Shown here: piece after piece, positions 44,967 to 54,062 of the stretch
Position numbering within the stretch: position 1 is the stretch's first letter
Layout of the letters: every line of letters starts with the position of its first letter
NCBI RefSeq assembly: GCF_042643485.1
Contig: NZ_JBHRSJ010000016.1
Span: forward strand, 211,823-275,822
Source of the DNA: Azotobacter bryophylli
Lineage (GTDB): Bacteria > Pseudomonadota > Gammaproteobacteria > Pseudomonadales > Pseudomonadaceae
Length of the DNA stretch: 64,000 nucleotides
Direction: 5' to 3'
The notes under the pieces: generated by a model
Seen by the model: only the letters and a program-made list of their open reading frames with translations
What the model was told of the DNA's origin: nothing
Databases searched by the model: none
Made by a program: the position numbers and the translations under genes

Positions 44967-45782
44967 ATGCGCCTGATCAATCGACACCCCGACCGCGCCG
45001 GTCGCCTGATGCTGGTGCTGCTGCCCTTCGCCCTGCTGCTGTTCGCCTACTTCAGCGGCTCGGCGCAGCGCCTGGCGGAAAACCCCAACGACAAGCTGCT
45101 GCCGAGCGCACAGCAGATGGTCGAGGCGGTGGACCGGCTGGCCTTCACCCCGGACAAGCGCAGCGGCGAATACCTGTTCTGGCAGGACACCGGCTCCAGC
45201 CTCCGGCGTCTCGGCCTCGGCATCGGCATCGCCGCGGCCGCCGGCCTGTGCCTGGGCATCGCCGCCGGCACCCTGCCGCTGTTCGGCGCCCCGCTGTCGC
45301 CTTTGCTGACGGTGCTGTCCATGGTGCCGCCGCTGGCGATACTGCCGATCCTGTTCATCGTCTTCGGCCTCGGCGAGCTGTCCAAGGTGATGCTGATCGT
45401 CATCGGCATCACCCCGGTGCTGGCCCGCGACCTGGAGCAGCGAGCCCGGGAAATTCCCCAGGAGCTGCTGATCAAGGCGCAGACCCTCGGCGCCAGCACC
45501 TGGACGCTGATCCTGCGCGTGGTGCTGCCGCAGCTGCTGCCGCGCCTGCTGATCAGCCTGCGCCTGGTGATCGGCTCCGCCTGGCTGTTCCTGATCGCCG
45601 CCGAGGCCATCGCCTCCACCGACGGTCTCGGCTACCGCATCTTCCTGGTCCGCCGCTACATGGCGATGGACGTGATCCTGCCCTACGTGGTCTGGATCAC
45701 CCTGCTCGCCTGGGCGATGGATCTCGGCCTGCGCCGGCTCACCCGGCTGGCCTTCCCCTGGTATGAAGGAGCCAAGGCATGA
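44967..45782 (+). CDS. ABC transporter permease, guanidine uptake
   Basis: The 271-residue inner-membrane protein has an N-terminal segment RLMLVLLPFALLLFAYFSG and about five further membrane helices. The BPD-type EAA loop reads LLIKAQTLGASTWTLILRVVLP. It belongs to the SsuC/TauC/NrtB group of permeases. Its stop overlaps the ATPase start by 4 bases (ATGA). With copy 2 and the ATPase it makes a full importer. Confidence 0.9.
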   Translation: MRLINRHPDRAGRLMLVLLPFALLLFAYFSGSAQRLAENPNDKLLPSAQQMVEAVDRLAFTPDKRSGEYLFWQDTGSSLRRLGLGIGIAAAAGLCLGIAAGTLPLFGAPLSPLLTVLSMVPPLAILPILFIVFGLGELSKVMLIVIGITPVLARDLEQRAREIPQELLIKAQTLGASTWTLILRVVLPQLLPRLLISLRLVIGSAWLFLIAAEAIASTDGLGYRIFLVRRYMAMDVILPYVVWITLLAWAMDLGLRRLTRLAFPWYEGAKA

Positions 45783-46585
45783 GTTTCATCCAGGTCAAGA
45801 ACCTCTGGCAGGAGTACGGCGACCAGGTGGTGCTGGAACGCCTCAACCTCAGGGTCGAGGAAGGCGAGTTCTGCACCCTCGTCGGCGCCTCCGGCTGCGG
45901 CAAGTCCACCTTCCTGCGCATGCTGCTCGGCCAGGAACGCCCCAGCCGCGGCCAGATCCTGCTCGACGGCGCGCCGCTGCCCGGCGAGCCGGACGCCAGC
46001 CGCGGCGTGGTGTTCCAGCGCTACTCGGTGTTCCCGCACCTGTCCGTGCGCGACAACGTCGCCCTCGGCCTGGAGCTGCCGCGCTCGCCCCTGCTCGGCC
46101 GGCTGTTCGGCGGCGCCAAGCGCGAGGCCCGCGAGCGGGCCGCGGAGATCCTCGCCAAAGTCGGCCTCGGCCACGCCCTGGACAAGTACCCGGCGCAGCT
46201 CTCCGGCGGCATGCAGCAACGCCTGGCGATCGCCCAGGCGCTGATCATGAAGCCGCGCGTGCTGCTGCTCGACGAGCCGTTCGGCGCCCTCGACCCGGGC
46301 ATCCGCAAGGACATGCACGCGCTGCTGCTGGAGCTGTGGCGGGAAACCCGGCTGACCGTGTTCATGGTCACCCACGACCTTTCCGAAGGCTTCACCCTCG
46401 GCACCCGCCTGCTGGTGTTCGATAAGGTGCGCCACGACCCGCAGTCGCCCAACACCTACGGCGCCCGCGTCACCTACGACATTCCCCTGAACGACGACCG
46501 CCGCGCCGCGCGCGCCGCCGTCGCCGCCCTGCCGCCGGCCGTGACCGGCGGCCTGCAATCCGATTCCCTTGGAGCCAGAGCATGA
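45779..46585 (+). CDS. ABC transporter ATP-binding protein, guanidine uptake
   Basis: The 268-residue ATPase has Walker A GASGCGKST near residues 38-46, signature LSGGMQQRLAIAQAL near 142-156 and Walker B VLLLDEPFGALDPG. It is of the SsuB/TauB type. The C-terminal stretch (RVTYDIPLNDDRRAARAAV) extends past the core and is common in urea-carboxylase-linked ATPases. Starts and stops overlap with neighbours by 4 bases on both sides. Confidence 0.93.
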   Translation: MSFIQVKNLWQEYGDQVVLERLNLRVEEGEFCTLVGASGCGKSTFLRMLLGQERPSRGQILLDGAPLPGEPDASRGVVFQRYSVFPHLSVRDNVALGLELPRSPLLGRLFGGAKREARERAAEILAKVGLGHALDKYPAQLSGGMQQRLAIAQALIMKPRVLLLDEPFGALDPGIRKDMHALLLELWRETRLTVFMVTHDLSEGFTLGTRLLVFDKVRHDPQSPNTYGARVTYDIPLNDDRRAARAAVAALPPAVTGGLQSDSLGARA

Positions 46586-47310
46586 GCACCTCACTGACCC
46601 TGCGTCCGACCCTCTACGAAGAAACCGTTCCCGGCGGCGGACACGCCTCCTTCGTCCTCAAGCGCGGCCAGTTGCTGCGCCTCACCGATGTCGAAGGCGG
46701 CGCCAACGTCAGCCTGCTGCTGCTCTCTGCCTCCGAGAAGAGCGAGCGCCTGAACCTGCCGGACACCCTGAAGTGCCAGCACACCGCCAAGCTCACCGCT
46801 GGCCACTGCCTGTATTCGGACATGGGCCGGGTACTGGCGGCCATCACCGCCGACACCTGCGGCTGGCACGACAGCTTCGGCGGCGTGCTGAACGCACAGG
46901 AGACCCGCGAGAAGTATGGCGAGGGCCGCTACCAGGAGCTGCGCAACGGCTTCTTCCGCAACGGCATGGACAACCTGCTGGTGGAAATGGGCAAGTGGAA
47001 CCTGAACCTGCAGGACCTCTTGATGATCCTCAACCTGTTCAGCAAGGTCACGGTGGACGCGGACGGCTGCTTCCGCTTCGAGCCCGGCAACTCCCGACCC
47101 GGCGACTACGTCGAGCTGTACGCGCCAATGGATACGCTGGTGGTGCTCACCGCCCTGCAGCACCCGATGGACCCGAACCCGCAGTACGCGCCCAAGCCGG
47201 TCAAGCTGAGCTGGCACAAGGTCGAGAGCGACGGCATCAGCGTGCTCTGCCGCACCTCGCGTCCGGAGAACGGCCGCGGCTTCCACAACACCGAACGTCT
47301 GTATGTCTGA
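46582..47310 (+). CDS. Carboxyguanidine deiminase subunit, UAAP1 type (DUF1989)
   Basis: The 242-residue protein is of the urea-carboxylase-associated protein 1 family. It has VPGGGHASFVLKRGQLLRLTDV at the start (landmark GGGHASFVLKRG), SDMGRVLAAITADTCGWHD and NLFSKVTVDADG. These proteins, with the UAAP2 partner, form carboxyguanidine deiminase (CgdAB), which turns carboxyguanidine into allophanate and ammonia. The Cys and His residues in DTCGWHD fit metal or substrate binding. It overlaps the ATPase gene by 4 bases. Confidence 0.9.
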   Translation: MSTSLTLRPTLYEETVPGGGHASFVLKRGQLLRLTDVEGGANVSLLLLSASEKSERLNLPDTLKCQHTAKLTAGHCLYSDMGRVLAAITADTCGWHDSFGGVLNAQETREKYGEGRYQELRNGFFRNGMDNLLVEMGKWNLNLQDLLMILNLFSKVTVDADGCFRFEPGNSRPGDYVELYAPMDTLVVLTALQHPMDPNPQYAPKPVKLSWHKVESDGISVLCRTSRPENGRGFHNTERLYV

Positions 47311-47320
47311 GGGCCCGGCC

Positions 47321-47956
47321 ATGACCCTGATCGAAAGCACCCTGCAACCCGAAGCCGCCGTGTTCCGCCACGTCATTCCGGCCGGCGAGCCCTACCTGTT
47401 CGAGGTCAAGGCCGGGCAGACCGTCCGCCTGCTCGACCTGGAGGGCAACCAGGCGGTCGACACCCTGTTCTACAGCGCGCAGAACCCGCGCGAGCGCTTC
47501 GATCCGCAGCGCACCCTGCGCCGGCAGAACAAGGTCTACCTGACCACCGGCACGGTGCTCTACTCCAACCTGGGCAATCCGCTCCTGACCATCGTCGCCG
47601 ACACCTGTGGCCGCCACGACACCCTCGGCGGCGCCTGCGCCCAGGAGAGTAACACCGTGCGCTACGCCCTGGACAAGCGCTACATGCACAGTTGCCGCGA
47701 CAACTTCCTGCGCGCCAGCCTGCACGACGGCCGCCTGGAGAAGCGCGACATAGGCGCCAACATCAACTTCTTCATGAACGTGCCGGTCACCCCCGAGGGC
47801 GGCCTGACCTTCGAGGACGGCATCTCCGCGCCGGGCAAGTACGTGGAGCTGAAGGCGCACATGGACGTGATCGTGCTGATCTCCAACTGCCCGCAGCTGA
47901 ACAACCCGTGCAACGGCTGGAACCCCACTCCGGCGGAAGTGCTGATCTGGGACTGA
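47321..47956 (+). CDS. Carboxyguanidine deiminase subunit, UAAP2 type (DUF1989)
   Basis: This 211-residue partner of the preceding protein has IPAGEPYLFEVKAGQTVRLLD, GNQAVDTLFYSAQNPRERFD and TIVADTCGRHDTLGGACAQE, repeating the DTCGxHD motif. It ends CNGWNPTPAEVLIWD. The ATG at 47321 is favoured because GAGGG stands 8 bases upstream. An earlier ATG at 47303 overlaps the previous gene but lacks this signal. Together they perform the deimination step between guanidine carboxylase and allophanate hydrolase. Confidence 0.9.
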   Translation: MTLIESTLQPEAAVFRHVIPAGEPYLFEVKAGQTVRLLDLEGNQAVDTLFYSAQNPRERFDPQRTLRRQNKVYLTTGTVLYSNLGNPLLTIVADTCGRHDTLGGACAQESNTVRYALDKRYMHSCRDNFLRASLHDGRLEKRDIGANINFFMNVPVTPEGGLTFEDGISAPGKYVELKAHMDVIVLISNCPQLNNPCNGWNPTPAEVLIWD

Positions 47957-47960
47957 TGGT

Positions 47961-47988
47961 GGTGGATGACGCTGCGCGGTCATCCACC
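47961..47988 (+). repeat. GGTGG-type intergenic hairpin, copy 1
   Basis: Arms GGTGGATGAC and GTCATCCACC form a 10-base perfect stem 4 bases after the UAAP2 stop, followed by CTACG. It is one of three related hairpins flanking the carboxylase gene. They could be transcript-processing or dispersed repeat elements. Confidence 0.6.
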
Positions 47989-48119
47989 CTACGCCGCACC
48001 CGGCAGCCGTAGGGCGGGAAACGGAGCAGCCTTTCCCACTGAAGGATTTCGACCACGGACGACCGTGGTGCTGACCGAATGACGGCGGGACGACCCGCCA
48101 CCCTTCGAGGACTCCTCGA

Positions 48120-51100
48120 ATGTTCGCCAAACTGTTGATCGCCAACCGCGGCGCCATCGCCTGCCGCATCCTGCGTACCCTACGCGCCCTGAACGTGGCG
48201 GGCGTGGCCGTCTACTCCGAGGCCGACGCCGCCAGCCTGCACATCCAGCAGGCCGACGAAGCCTTCAGCCTCGGCGAAGGTCCCGCCGCCAATACCTACC
48301 TGGTGGTGGACAAGATTCTCGACATCGCCCGGCAGAGCGGCGCCCAGGCCATCCACCCGGGCTACGGCTTCCTCTCCGAGAACGCCGCCTTCGCCGAAGC
48401 CTGCGAGGCCGCCGGCATCGCCTTCGTCGGCCCGACGCCCGAGCAGCTGCGGGTCTTCGGCCTCAAGCACACCGCCCGCGCCCTGGCCAAGCGGCACGGC
48501 GTGCCGATGCTGGAAGGCACCGAACTGCTGGAAAGCCTCGACGCGGCACTGACCGCCGGCGAAGCGGTCGGCTACCCGGTGATGCTGAAGAGCACCGCCG
48601 GCGGCGGCGGCATAGGCATGCGCGTGTGCCGCTCGGCCGCCGAGCTTGCCGAGGCCTTCGAGGCGGTCAAGCGCCTCGGGCAGAACAACTTCAGCGACTC
48701 GGGCGTGTTCATCGAGAAGTACATCCAGCGTGCCCGCCACCTGGAAGTGCAGGTGTTCGGCGACGGCAAGGGCGAGGTGATCGCCCTCGGCGTGCGCGAC
48801 TGCTCGGTGCAGCGGCGCAACCAGAAGGTGCTGGAGGAAACCCCGGCGCCGAACCTGCCGGAAGGCATGGCCGAAGAGCTCTGCGCGGCGGCGATCAAGC
48901 TGGCCAAGGCGGTGAACTACCGCAGCGCCGGCACCGTCGAGTTCGTCTACGACAGCGAGGCCCGGCGCTTCTACTTCCTCGAAGTGAACACCCGCCTGCA
49001 GGTCGAGCACGGCGTCACCGAACAGGTGTGGGGTGTCGACCTGGTGCGCTGGATGATCGAACTGGCCGCCGGCACGCTGGCCCCGCTTGCCGAGCTGGCC
49101 AAGACCCTCCAGCCCAGCGGCCACTCGATCCAGGCGCGCCTGTACGCCGAGGACCCGGGCCGCGACTTCCAGCCCAGCCCCGGCCTGCTCACCGCTGTCG
49201 ACTTCCCCGAGGCCGACGGCAAGCGCCTGCGCATCGACACCTGGGTCGAGGCCGGCTGTGAGATCCCACCCTACTTCGACCCGATGATCGCCAAGCTCAT
49301 CGCCTGGGCGCCAAGCCGCGACGAGGCCCGCGCCGCGCTGGACAGCGCGCTGGCCGGGACGCTGCTCTACGGCGTGGAATCCAACCGCGACTACCTGCGG
49401 CAGATCCTCGCGGATACGCCCTTCGCCTCCGGCAATCCCTGGACCCGCTGCCTGGAGGGCCTCGCCTACCGGGCCGAGACCTTCGAGGTACTCTCCGCCG
49501 GCACCCAGACCACGGTGCAGGACTACCCCGGCCGCCTCGGCTACTGGGCGGTCGGCGTGCCGCCGTCGGGGCCGATGGACGACCGCGCCCTGCGGCTGGG
49601 CAACCGCCTGCTCGGCAACCCGGAAGGCGCCGCCGGCCTGGAAATCACCATGAGCGGGCCGATCCTGCGCTTCAACGCCGATGCCGTGGTGGCGGTGACC
49701 GGCGCCGACATCCCGGTCGCCCTGGACGGCGCCGCGCAGCCGATGAACACCGCGCTGTTCGTCCCGGCCGGCGCCACCCTCAGCCTCGGCACCATCGCCG
49801 GAGCCGGTGCACGCAGCTATCTCGCCGTGCGCGGCGGCCTGCTGGTGCCGGACTATCTGGGCAGCAAGAGCACCTTCACCCTAGGCCAGTTCGGCGGCCA
49901 CGGCGGCCGCGCCCTGCGCGCCGGCGACGTGCTGCACCTCGCCTCGCTGGCCGACGCCTCCGCCGGCGCCGCGCTGGACGCCGAACTGTGCGCGCCGCTG
50001 CCGGCCGTGCGCACCCTGCGGGTGATCTACGGCCCGCACGGCGCGCCGGAGTATTTCACCCCGGCCTACATCGACCGCTTCCTCGCCACCGACTGGGAAG
50101 TGCACTTCAACTCCAGCCGCACCGGCGTGCGTCTCATAGGACCGAAACCGGAGTGGGTGCGCGACAGCGGCGGCGAGGCCGGCCTGCACCCGTCGAACAT
50201 CCACGACAACCCCTACGCCATCGGCGCGGTGGACTTCACCGGCGACATGCCGGTGATCCTCGGCCCGGACGGCCCGAGCCTGGGCGGCTTCGTCTGCCCG
50301 GTGACGGTGATCGAGGCCGACCTCTGGCAGCTCGGCCAGCTCAAGGCCGGCGACAAGGTGCGCTTCGTGCCGGTCGACGTCGACACCGCCCGCACCCTGG
50401 CCAAGGCCCGCCAGGCGGAAAGCGCGACCCTCACCCCGGTCGCCGTCGACTGGCGGCCGATCCCGCTGGAGCCGCCGGTGGTGCTGGACATCGGCAGCCA
50501 GGACAAGCGCCTGGTGGCCCGCCTCTCCGGCGACACCCACCTGCTGCTGGAGATCGGCCAGCCCGAGCTGGACCTGGTGCTGCGCTTCCGCGGCCACGCG
50601 CTGATGCAGGCGCTGGAAGCGAAGCAGCTGAACGGCGTGATCGACCTCACCCCCGGCATCCGCTCGCTGCAGGTGCATTACCAGCCGGGAACCCTGTCGC
50701 TGGCGCGCCTGCTGGCCGAGGTGATCGGCGAGTGGGACGCGGTGTGCAACGCCACCGACCTCGCCGTGCCGTCGCGCATCGTTTACCTGCCGCTGTCCTG
50801 GGACGACCCGGCCTGCCGTCTGGCCATCGAGAAGTACATGACCACGGTGCGCAAGGACGCCCCCTGGTGCCCGAGCAACCTGGAGTTCATCCGCCGGATC
50901 AACGACCTGGAAAACCTCGACGAGGTCTACCGCACGGTGTTCGAGGCCAGCTACCTGGTGATGGGCCTGGGCGACGTCTACCTCGGCGCGCCGGTGGCCA
51001 CCCCGCTCGACCCGCGTCACCGCCTGGTCACCACCAAGTACAACCCGGCACGCACCTGGACCGCGGAGAACTCGGTGGGCATCGGCGGCGCCTACATGTG

Positions 51101-51719
51101 CGTGTACGGCATGGAAGGCCCCGGCGGCTACCAGTTCGTCGGTCGCACCCTGCAGATGTGGAACCGCTACCGCGAGGTGGAAGCCTTCCAAGGCAAGCCC
51201 TGGCTGCTGCGCTTCTTCGACCAGGTCCGCTTCTACCCGGTGTCCGCCGAGGAACTGCTGCGCATCCGCCGCGACTTCCCGCTCGGCCGCTATGAGCTGC
51301 GCATCGAGGAGAGCACGCTGGCCCTGGCCGACTACCAGGCCTTCCTCGCCGAGGAAGCCGAGGGCATCGCCACCTTCCGCAGTCAGCAGCGCGCCGCCTT
51401 CGATGCCGAGCGCCAGCGCTGGATCGAGTCCGGCCAGGCGCACTTCGAGAGCGAGGAGGTCGGCCCGGACCTGGGCGAGGACGCCCCGCTCGGCGCCGGC
51501 GAGCATGGCATCGAGAGCCACATCGCCGGCAACCTCTGGCAGGTGCAGGTGGAGCCGGGCGCGCGGGTCAAGGCCGGCGACGTGCTGGTGATCCTCGAGT
51601 CGATGAAGATGGAAATCCCGCTCACCGCCCCGCGCGACGGGGTGGTCAGGGAAGTCCGGGTGCAACCCGGCTCGCCGGTGCGCGCCGGCCAGCGGGTCGT
51701 CGTCCTGGAAGAAGCATGA
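48120..51719 (+). CDS. Biotin-dependent guanidine/urea carboxylase
   Basis: The 1199-residue protein has a biotin carboxylase domain (about 1-450, with LIANRGAIACRILRTLR, STAGGGGIGMRVC and FLEVNTRLQVEHGVTE). A carboxyltransferase region of KipA/KipI-like domains follows (about 460-1120, with YNPARTW and GIGGAYMCVYGMEGPGGYQF). The C-terminal biotinyl domain carries ESMKME and biotinyl-lysine 1163. It carboxylates guanidine to carboxyguanidine, using ATP and bicarbonate. Preference for guanidine over urea is inferred from the riboswitch and the adjacent deiminase genes. The specificity residue in the carboxyltransferase domain was not assigned. Confidence 0.93.
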   Translation: MFAKLLIANRGAIACRILRTLRALNVAGVAVYSEADAASLHIQQADEAFSLGEGPAANTYLVVDKILDIARQSGAQAIHPGYGFLSENAAFAEACEAAGIAFVGPTPEQLRVFGLKHTARALAKRHGVPMLEGTELLESLDAALTAGEAVGYPVMLKSTAGGGGIGMRVCRSAAELAEAFEAVKRLGQNNFSDSGVFIEKYIQRARHLEVQVFGDGKGEVIALGVRDCSVQRRNQKVLEETPAPNLPEGMAEELCAAAIKLAKAVNYRSAGTVEFVYDSEARRFYFLEVNTRLQVEHGVTEQVWGVDLVRWMIELAAGTLAPLAELAKTLQPSGHSIQARLYAEDPGRDFQPSPGLLTAVDFPEADGKRLRIDTWVEAGCEIPPYFDPMIAKLIAWAPSRDEARAALDSALAGTLLYGVESNRDYLRQILADTPFASGNPWTRCLEGLAYRAETFEVLSAGTQTTVQDYPGRLGYWAVGVPPSGPMDDRALRLGNRLLGNPEGAAGLEITMSGPILRFNADAVVAVTGADIPVALDGAAQPMNTALFVPAGATLSLGTIAGAGARSYLAVRGGLLVPDYLGSKSTFTLGQFGGHGGRALRAGDVLHLASLADASAGAALDAELCAPLPAVRTLRVIYGPHGAPEYFTPAYIDRFLATDWEVHFNSSRTGVRLIGPKPEWVRDSGGEAGLHPSNIHDNPYAIGAVDFTGDMPVILGPDGPSLGGFVCPVTVIEADLWQLGQLKAGDKVRFVPVDVDTARTLAKARQAESATLTPVAVDWRPIPLEPPVVLDIGSQDKRLVARLSGDTHLLLEIGQPELDLVLRFRGHALMQALEAKQLNGVIDLTPGIRSLQVHYQPGTLSLARLLAEVIGEWDAVCNATDLAVPSRIVYLPLSWDDPACRLAIEKYMTTVRKDAPWCPSNLEFIRRINDLENLDEVYRTVFEASYLVMGLGDVYLGAPVATPLDPRHRLVTTKYNPARTWTAENSVGIGGAYMCVYGMEGPGGYQFVGRTLQMWNRYREVEAFQGKPWLLRFFDQVRFYPVSAEELLRIRRDFPLGRYELRIEESTLALADYQAFLAEEAEGIATFRSQQRAAFDAERQRWIESGQAHFESEEVGPDLGEDAPLGAGEHGIESHIAGNLWQVQVEPGARVKAGDVLVILESMKMEIPLTAPRDGVVREVRVQPGSPVRAGQRVVVLEEA

Positions 51720-51730
51720 CGCTCTCGTAG

Positions 51731-51834
51731 GGTGGACCGCGCTTCAGCGGTCCACCAACCGGCCGTCAGGCCGGCCCCATTCGCGATGCCTGCGGTATCG
51801 GTGGTGGGTTACGCCGCGTAGCGGCCGACCCACC
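51731..51834 (+). repeat. GGTGG-type intergenic hairpins, copies 2 and 3
   Basis: In the 145-base gap between the carboxylase and allophanate hydrolase genes, arms GGTGGACCGC and GCGGTCCACC (51731-51756) form one hairpin. GGTGGGT...GCCGC with GCGGC...ACCCACC (51803-51834) forms another. They resemble the hairpin at 47961. Such elements may stabilise or end parts of the mRNA. Confidence 0.6.
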
Positions 51835-51864
51835 TGACGCCCTGGCCAAGTAAGGAAACCGACC

Positions 51865-53667
51865 ATGCCCCACGAATTCGATCTGCGTCTCGACACCCTG
51901 CGCGCCGCCTACACCGAAGGCCGCACCAGCCCGCGCCGGCTGATCGCCGAACTGCGCGAGAAGGCGGCCGCGCTGAACCCGGAATTCAAGCTGTTCATCC
52001 ACCTGCTCAGCGCCGAGGAACTGGAGCCCTACCTGGCCGCCCTCGACGACAAGACTCCAGCGGAGCTGCCGCTCTACGGCATTCCCTTCGCCATCAAGGA
52101 CAACATCGACCTCGCCGGCGTGCCCACCACGGCCGCCTGCCCGGCCTTCGCCTACGTGCCGCAGCGCAGCGCGACCATCGTCGAGCAGTTGATCGCCCTC
52201 GGCGCCGTGCCGCTGGGCAAGACCAATCTCGACCAGTTCGCCACCGGCCTCAACGGCACCCGCTCGCCCTACGGCGCATGCCGCAACAGCGTGCACCCGG
52301 ACTACCCCTCCGGCGGCTCCAGCTCCGGCTCGTCCCTGGCGGTGGCCCTCGGCGTGGCGAGCTTCGCCCTGGGCACCGACACCGCGGGCAGCGGCCGGGT
52401 GCCGGCGGCGCTGAACAACCTGATCGGCCTCAAGGCCAGCAAGGGGCTGATCTCCACCGCCGGGGTGGTGCCGGCCTGCCGCACCCTGGACTGCGTGACC
52501 TTCTTCACCGCCAGCGCCGTCGAGGCCAGCCAGCTGCTGGCCCTGACCGCGAAACCGGACCCGCGCGACGAATACAGCCGCGCCAATCCGCTGTGGAACG
52601 ACGCCTCGGCCTTCGGCGCGCCGCGCCCGTTCCGCTTCGGCGTGCCGAAGCAGCTGGAATTCCTCGGCTGCCCGGAAAGCCCGGCGCTGTTCGCCGCCAC
52701 CGTCGAACAGCTGAAGGCCATCGGCGGCACGCCGGTGGAGATCGACTTCGCGCCCTTCCTCGAAGCCGCCCGCCTGCTCTACGAAGGCCCCTGGGTCGCC
52801 GAGCGCTACAGCGTCGCCGGCGAGCTGATCGAGCGCGAGCCGGAGGCCGTGCTGCCGGTGATCCGCGCCGTGCTGGAGAAGGCGCCGGGCGCCGGCGCGG
52901 TGGATGCCTTCCGCGCCCAGTACCGCCTGCAGCAGCTCAAGGCGATCTGCGACCGCACCCTGGCCGACCTGGACTGCGTGCTGACCCCGGCCTATCCGCG
53001 TCCGGTGACCCTCGCCGAGCTGCACGCCGAGCCGGTGGCGCGCAATTCCGACCTGGGCTGGTACACCAACTTCATGAACATGCTCGACTACAGCGCCATC
53101 GCGGTGCCGGCCGGCTTCATGGGTAACGGGCTGCCCTGGGGCGTGACCCTGTTCGGCCGCGTCTTCACCGACCAGTACCTGCTGAGCCTGGCCGCCGCCC
53201 TGCAACGCAGCACCGGCCTGCCCCTGGTCGGCGGCAGCGTGCCGGCCGCCGCAGCGCCGCAGAACCCGGCGCGCAACGACCGCACCCGGCTGGTGGTGTG
53301 CGGCGCGCACCTGGAGGGCCTGCCGCTGAACTGGCAGCTGCTCCAGCGCGGCGGCGCGCTGCTGGAGAAGACCCGTAGCGCGCCGGCCTACAAGCTCTAC
53401 GCCCTGGCCGGCGGACCGCCGCTGCGCCCGGGCATGTTGCGGGTCAGCGAGGGCGGCGCGGCCATCGAAGTGGAGGTCTGGGAGCTGCCGAGCGCCGAGC
53501 TGGGCTCCTTCCTCACCGGCATTCCCGCGCCGCTCGGCCTGGGCAAGGTGGAGCTGGAAGGCGGCCGCTGGGAGACCGGCTTCATCTGCGACGCCTACGG
53601 CCTGGAGGGCGCCGAGGACATCACCGCCCACGGCGGCTGGCGCGCCTGGCTACGTAGCCGCAACTGA
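51865..53667 (+). CDS. atzF: Allophanate hydrolase
   Basis: The 600-residue amidase-signature enzyme hydrolyses allophanate to CO2 and two ammonia. The Ser-Ser-Lys triad is visible: Lys78 in PFAIKDNIDL, the serine-rich GGSSSGSS at 150-157, and the probable nucleophile Ser176 in GTDTAGSGRVPA. A C-terminal allophanate-hydrolase-specific domain follows from about 470, with LVVCGAHLEGLPLNWQL. AAGGAA precedes the ATG. It ends the guanidine degradation operon. Confidence 0.95.
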   Translation: MPHEFDLRLDTLRAAYTEGRTSPRRLIAELREKAAALNPEFKLFIHLLSAEELEPYLAALDDKTPAELPLYGIPFAIKDNIDLAGVPTTAACPAFAYVPQRSATIVEQLIALGAVPLGKTNLDQFATGLNGTRSPYGACRNSVHPDYPSGGSSSGSSLAVALGVASFALGTDTAGSGRVPAALNNLIGLKASKGLISTAGVVPACRTLDCVTFFTASAVEASQLLALTAKPDPRDEYSRANPLWNDASAFGAPRPFRFGVPKQLEFLGCPESPALFAATVEQLKAIGGTPVEIDFAPFLEAARLLYEGPWVAERYSVAGELIEREPEAVLPVIRAVLEKAPGAGAVDAFRAQYRLQQLKAICDRTLADLDCVLTPAYPRPVTLAELHAEPVARNSDLGWYTNFMNMLDYSAIAVPAGFMGNGLPWGVTLFGRVFTDQYLLSLAAALQRSTGLPLVGGSVPAAAAPQNPARNDRTRLVVCGAHLEGLPLNWQLLQRGGALLEKTRSAPAYKLYALAGGPPLRPGMLRVSEGGAAIEVEVWELPSAELGSFLTGIPAPLGLGKVELEGGRWETGFICDAYGLEGAEDITAHGGWRAWLRSRN

Positions 53668-53925
53668 TCCGCGGGTCCTCCCGACGCGGCCGGCCCCAGC
53701 GCCGGCCGCGTCGTTTGCGGAAGCACCAAAACGGACCGGCTGCGCCCCTTCGCGCACCGCCTTCGCGCCGAGCTGCCGCCAACGGCCTCAATGGCAATGC
53801 AACACCTTGATTCTTGGTGCTTTTCTGGAACCGCGTTACTGGCACGCATCCTGCTAATTCCCTGATGAACGGGATGGGTCGCCTCGGCACTCATACGTGG
53901 CACACAGGAGCAACACCAAGGCGAA
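53668..53925. other. Gene-free regulatory region before the second guanidine operon
   Basis: No gene is seen. It holds the sigma-54 promoter at 53840 and a weak NtrC-like dyad, GCACC-AAAAC-GGACC, at 53723-53737 (right half only 3 of 5). A GGTGC half-site lies at 53816-53820. The short direct runs are otherwise unremarkable. Confidence 0.45.
53840..53855 (+). promoter_or_regulatory. Sigma-54 promoter of the second guanidine operon
   Basis: TGGCACG-CATC-CTGCT matches the sigma-54 consensus TGGCACG-N4-TTGCW except for one base, with GG and GC exactly 10 bases apart. Transcription would begin near 53866, about 60 bases before the riboswitch. This implies activation by an enhancer-binding protein, most likely NtrC under nitrogen limitation. 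Confidence 0.8.
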
Positions 53926-54014
53926 CTAGGGTTCCGGCTCATCCGATGAGCGCTGGTCCGAGAGTTTTCCGGTCCCACGGACGGGACTACACGGCGGGAT
54001 AAAAGCCCGGGAGA
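53926..54014 (+). ncRNA. Guanidine-I riboswitch (ykkC motif), second copy
   Basis: It has CTAGGGTTCCG, a short hairpin GCTCATC/GATGAGC, CTGGTCCGAGAG, a second variable hairpin, and ACACGGCGGGATAAAAG plus CCCGGGAGA. All conserved blocks are intact. It sits 48 bases before the start of an eight-gene operon, so guanidine (not the parent substrate) is the probable inducer. No T-run terminator follows. Confidence 0.96.
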
Positions 54015-54062
54015 TGCGACGTCATCCCGTGCCCGAAATTCCAACGTGAAGGACCCAACGCC

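Noticed and set aside
49881..53631. Two long antisense frames opposite the carboxylase and allophanate hydrolase genes
   Set aside because: They are low-complexity, His/Gln/Arg/Val-rich shadows of well-supported genes.
53723..53737. NtrC dyad before the second guanidine operon
   Set aside because: The left half is perfect but the right half matches at only 3 of 5 bases, so it is not listed as a separate site.
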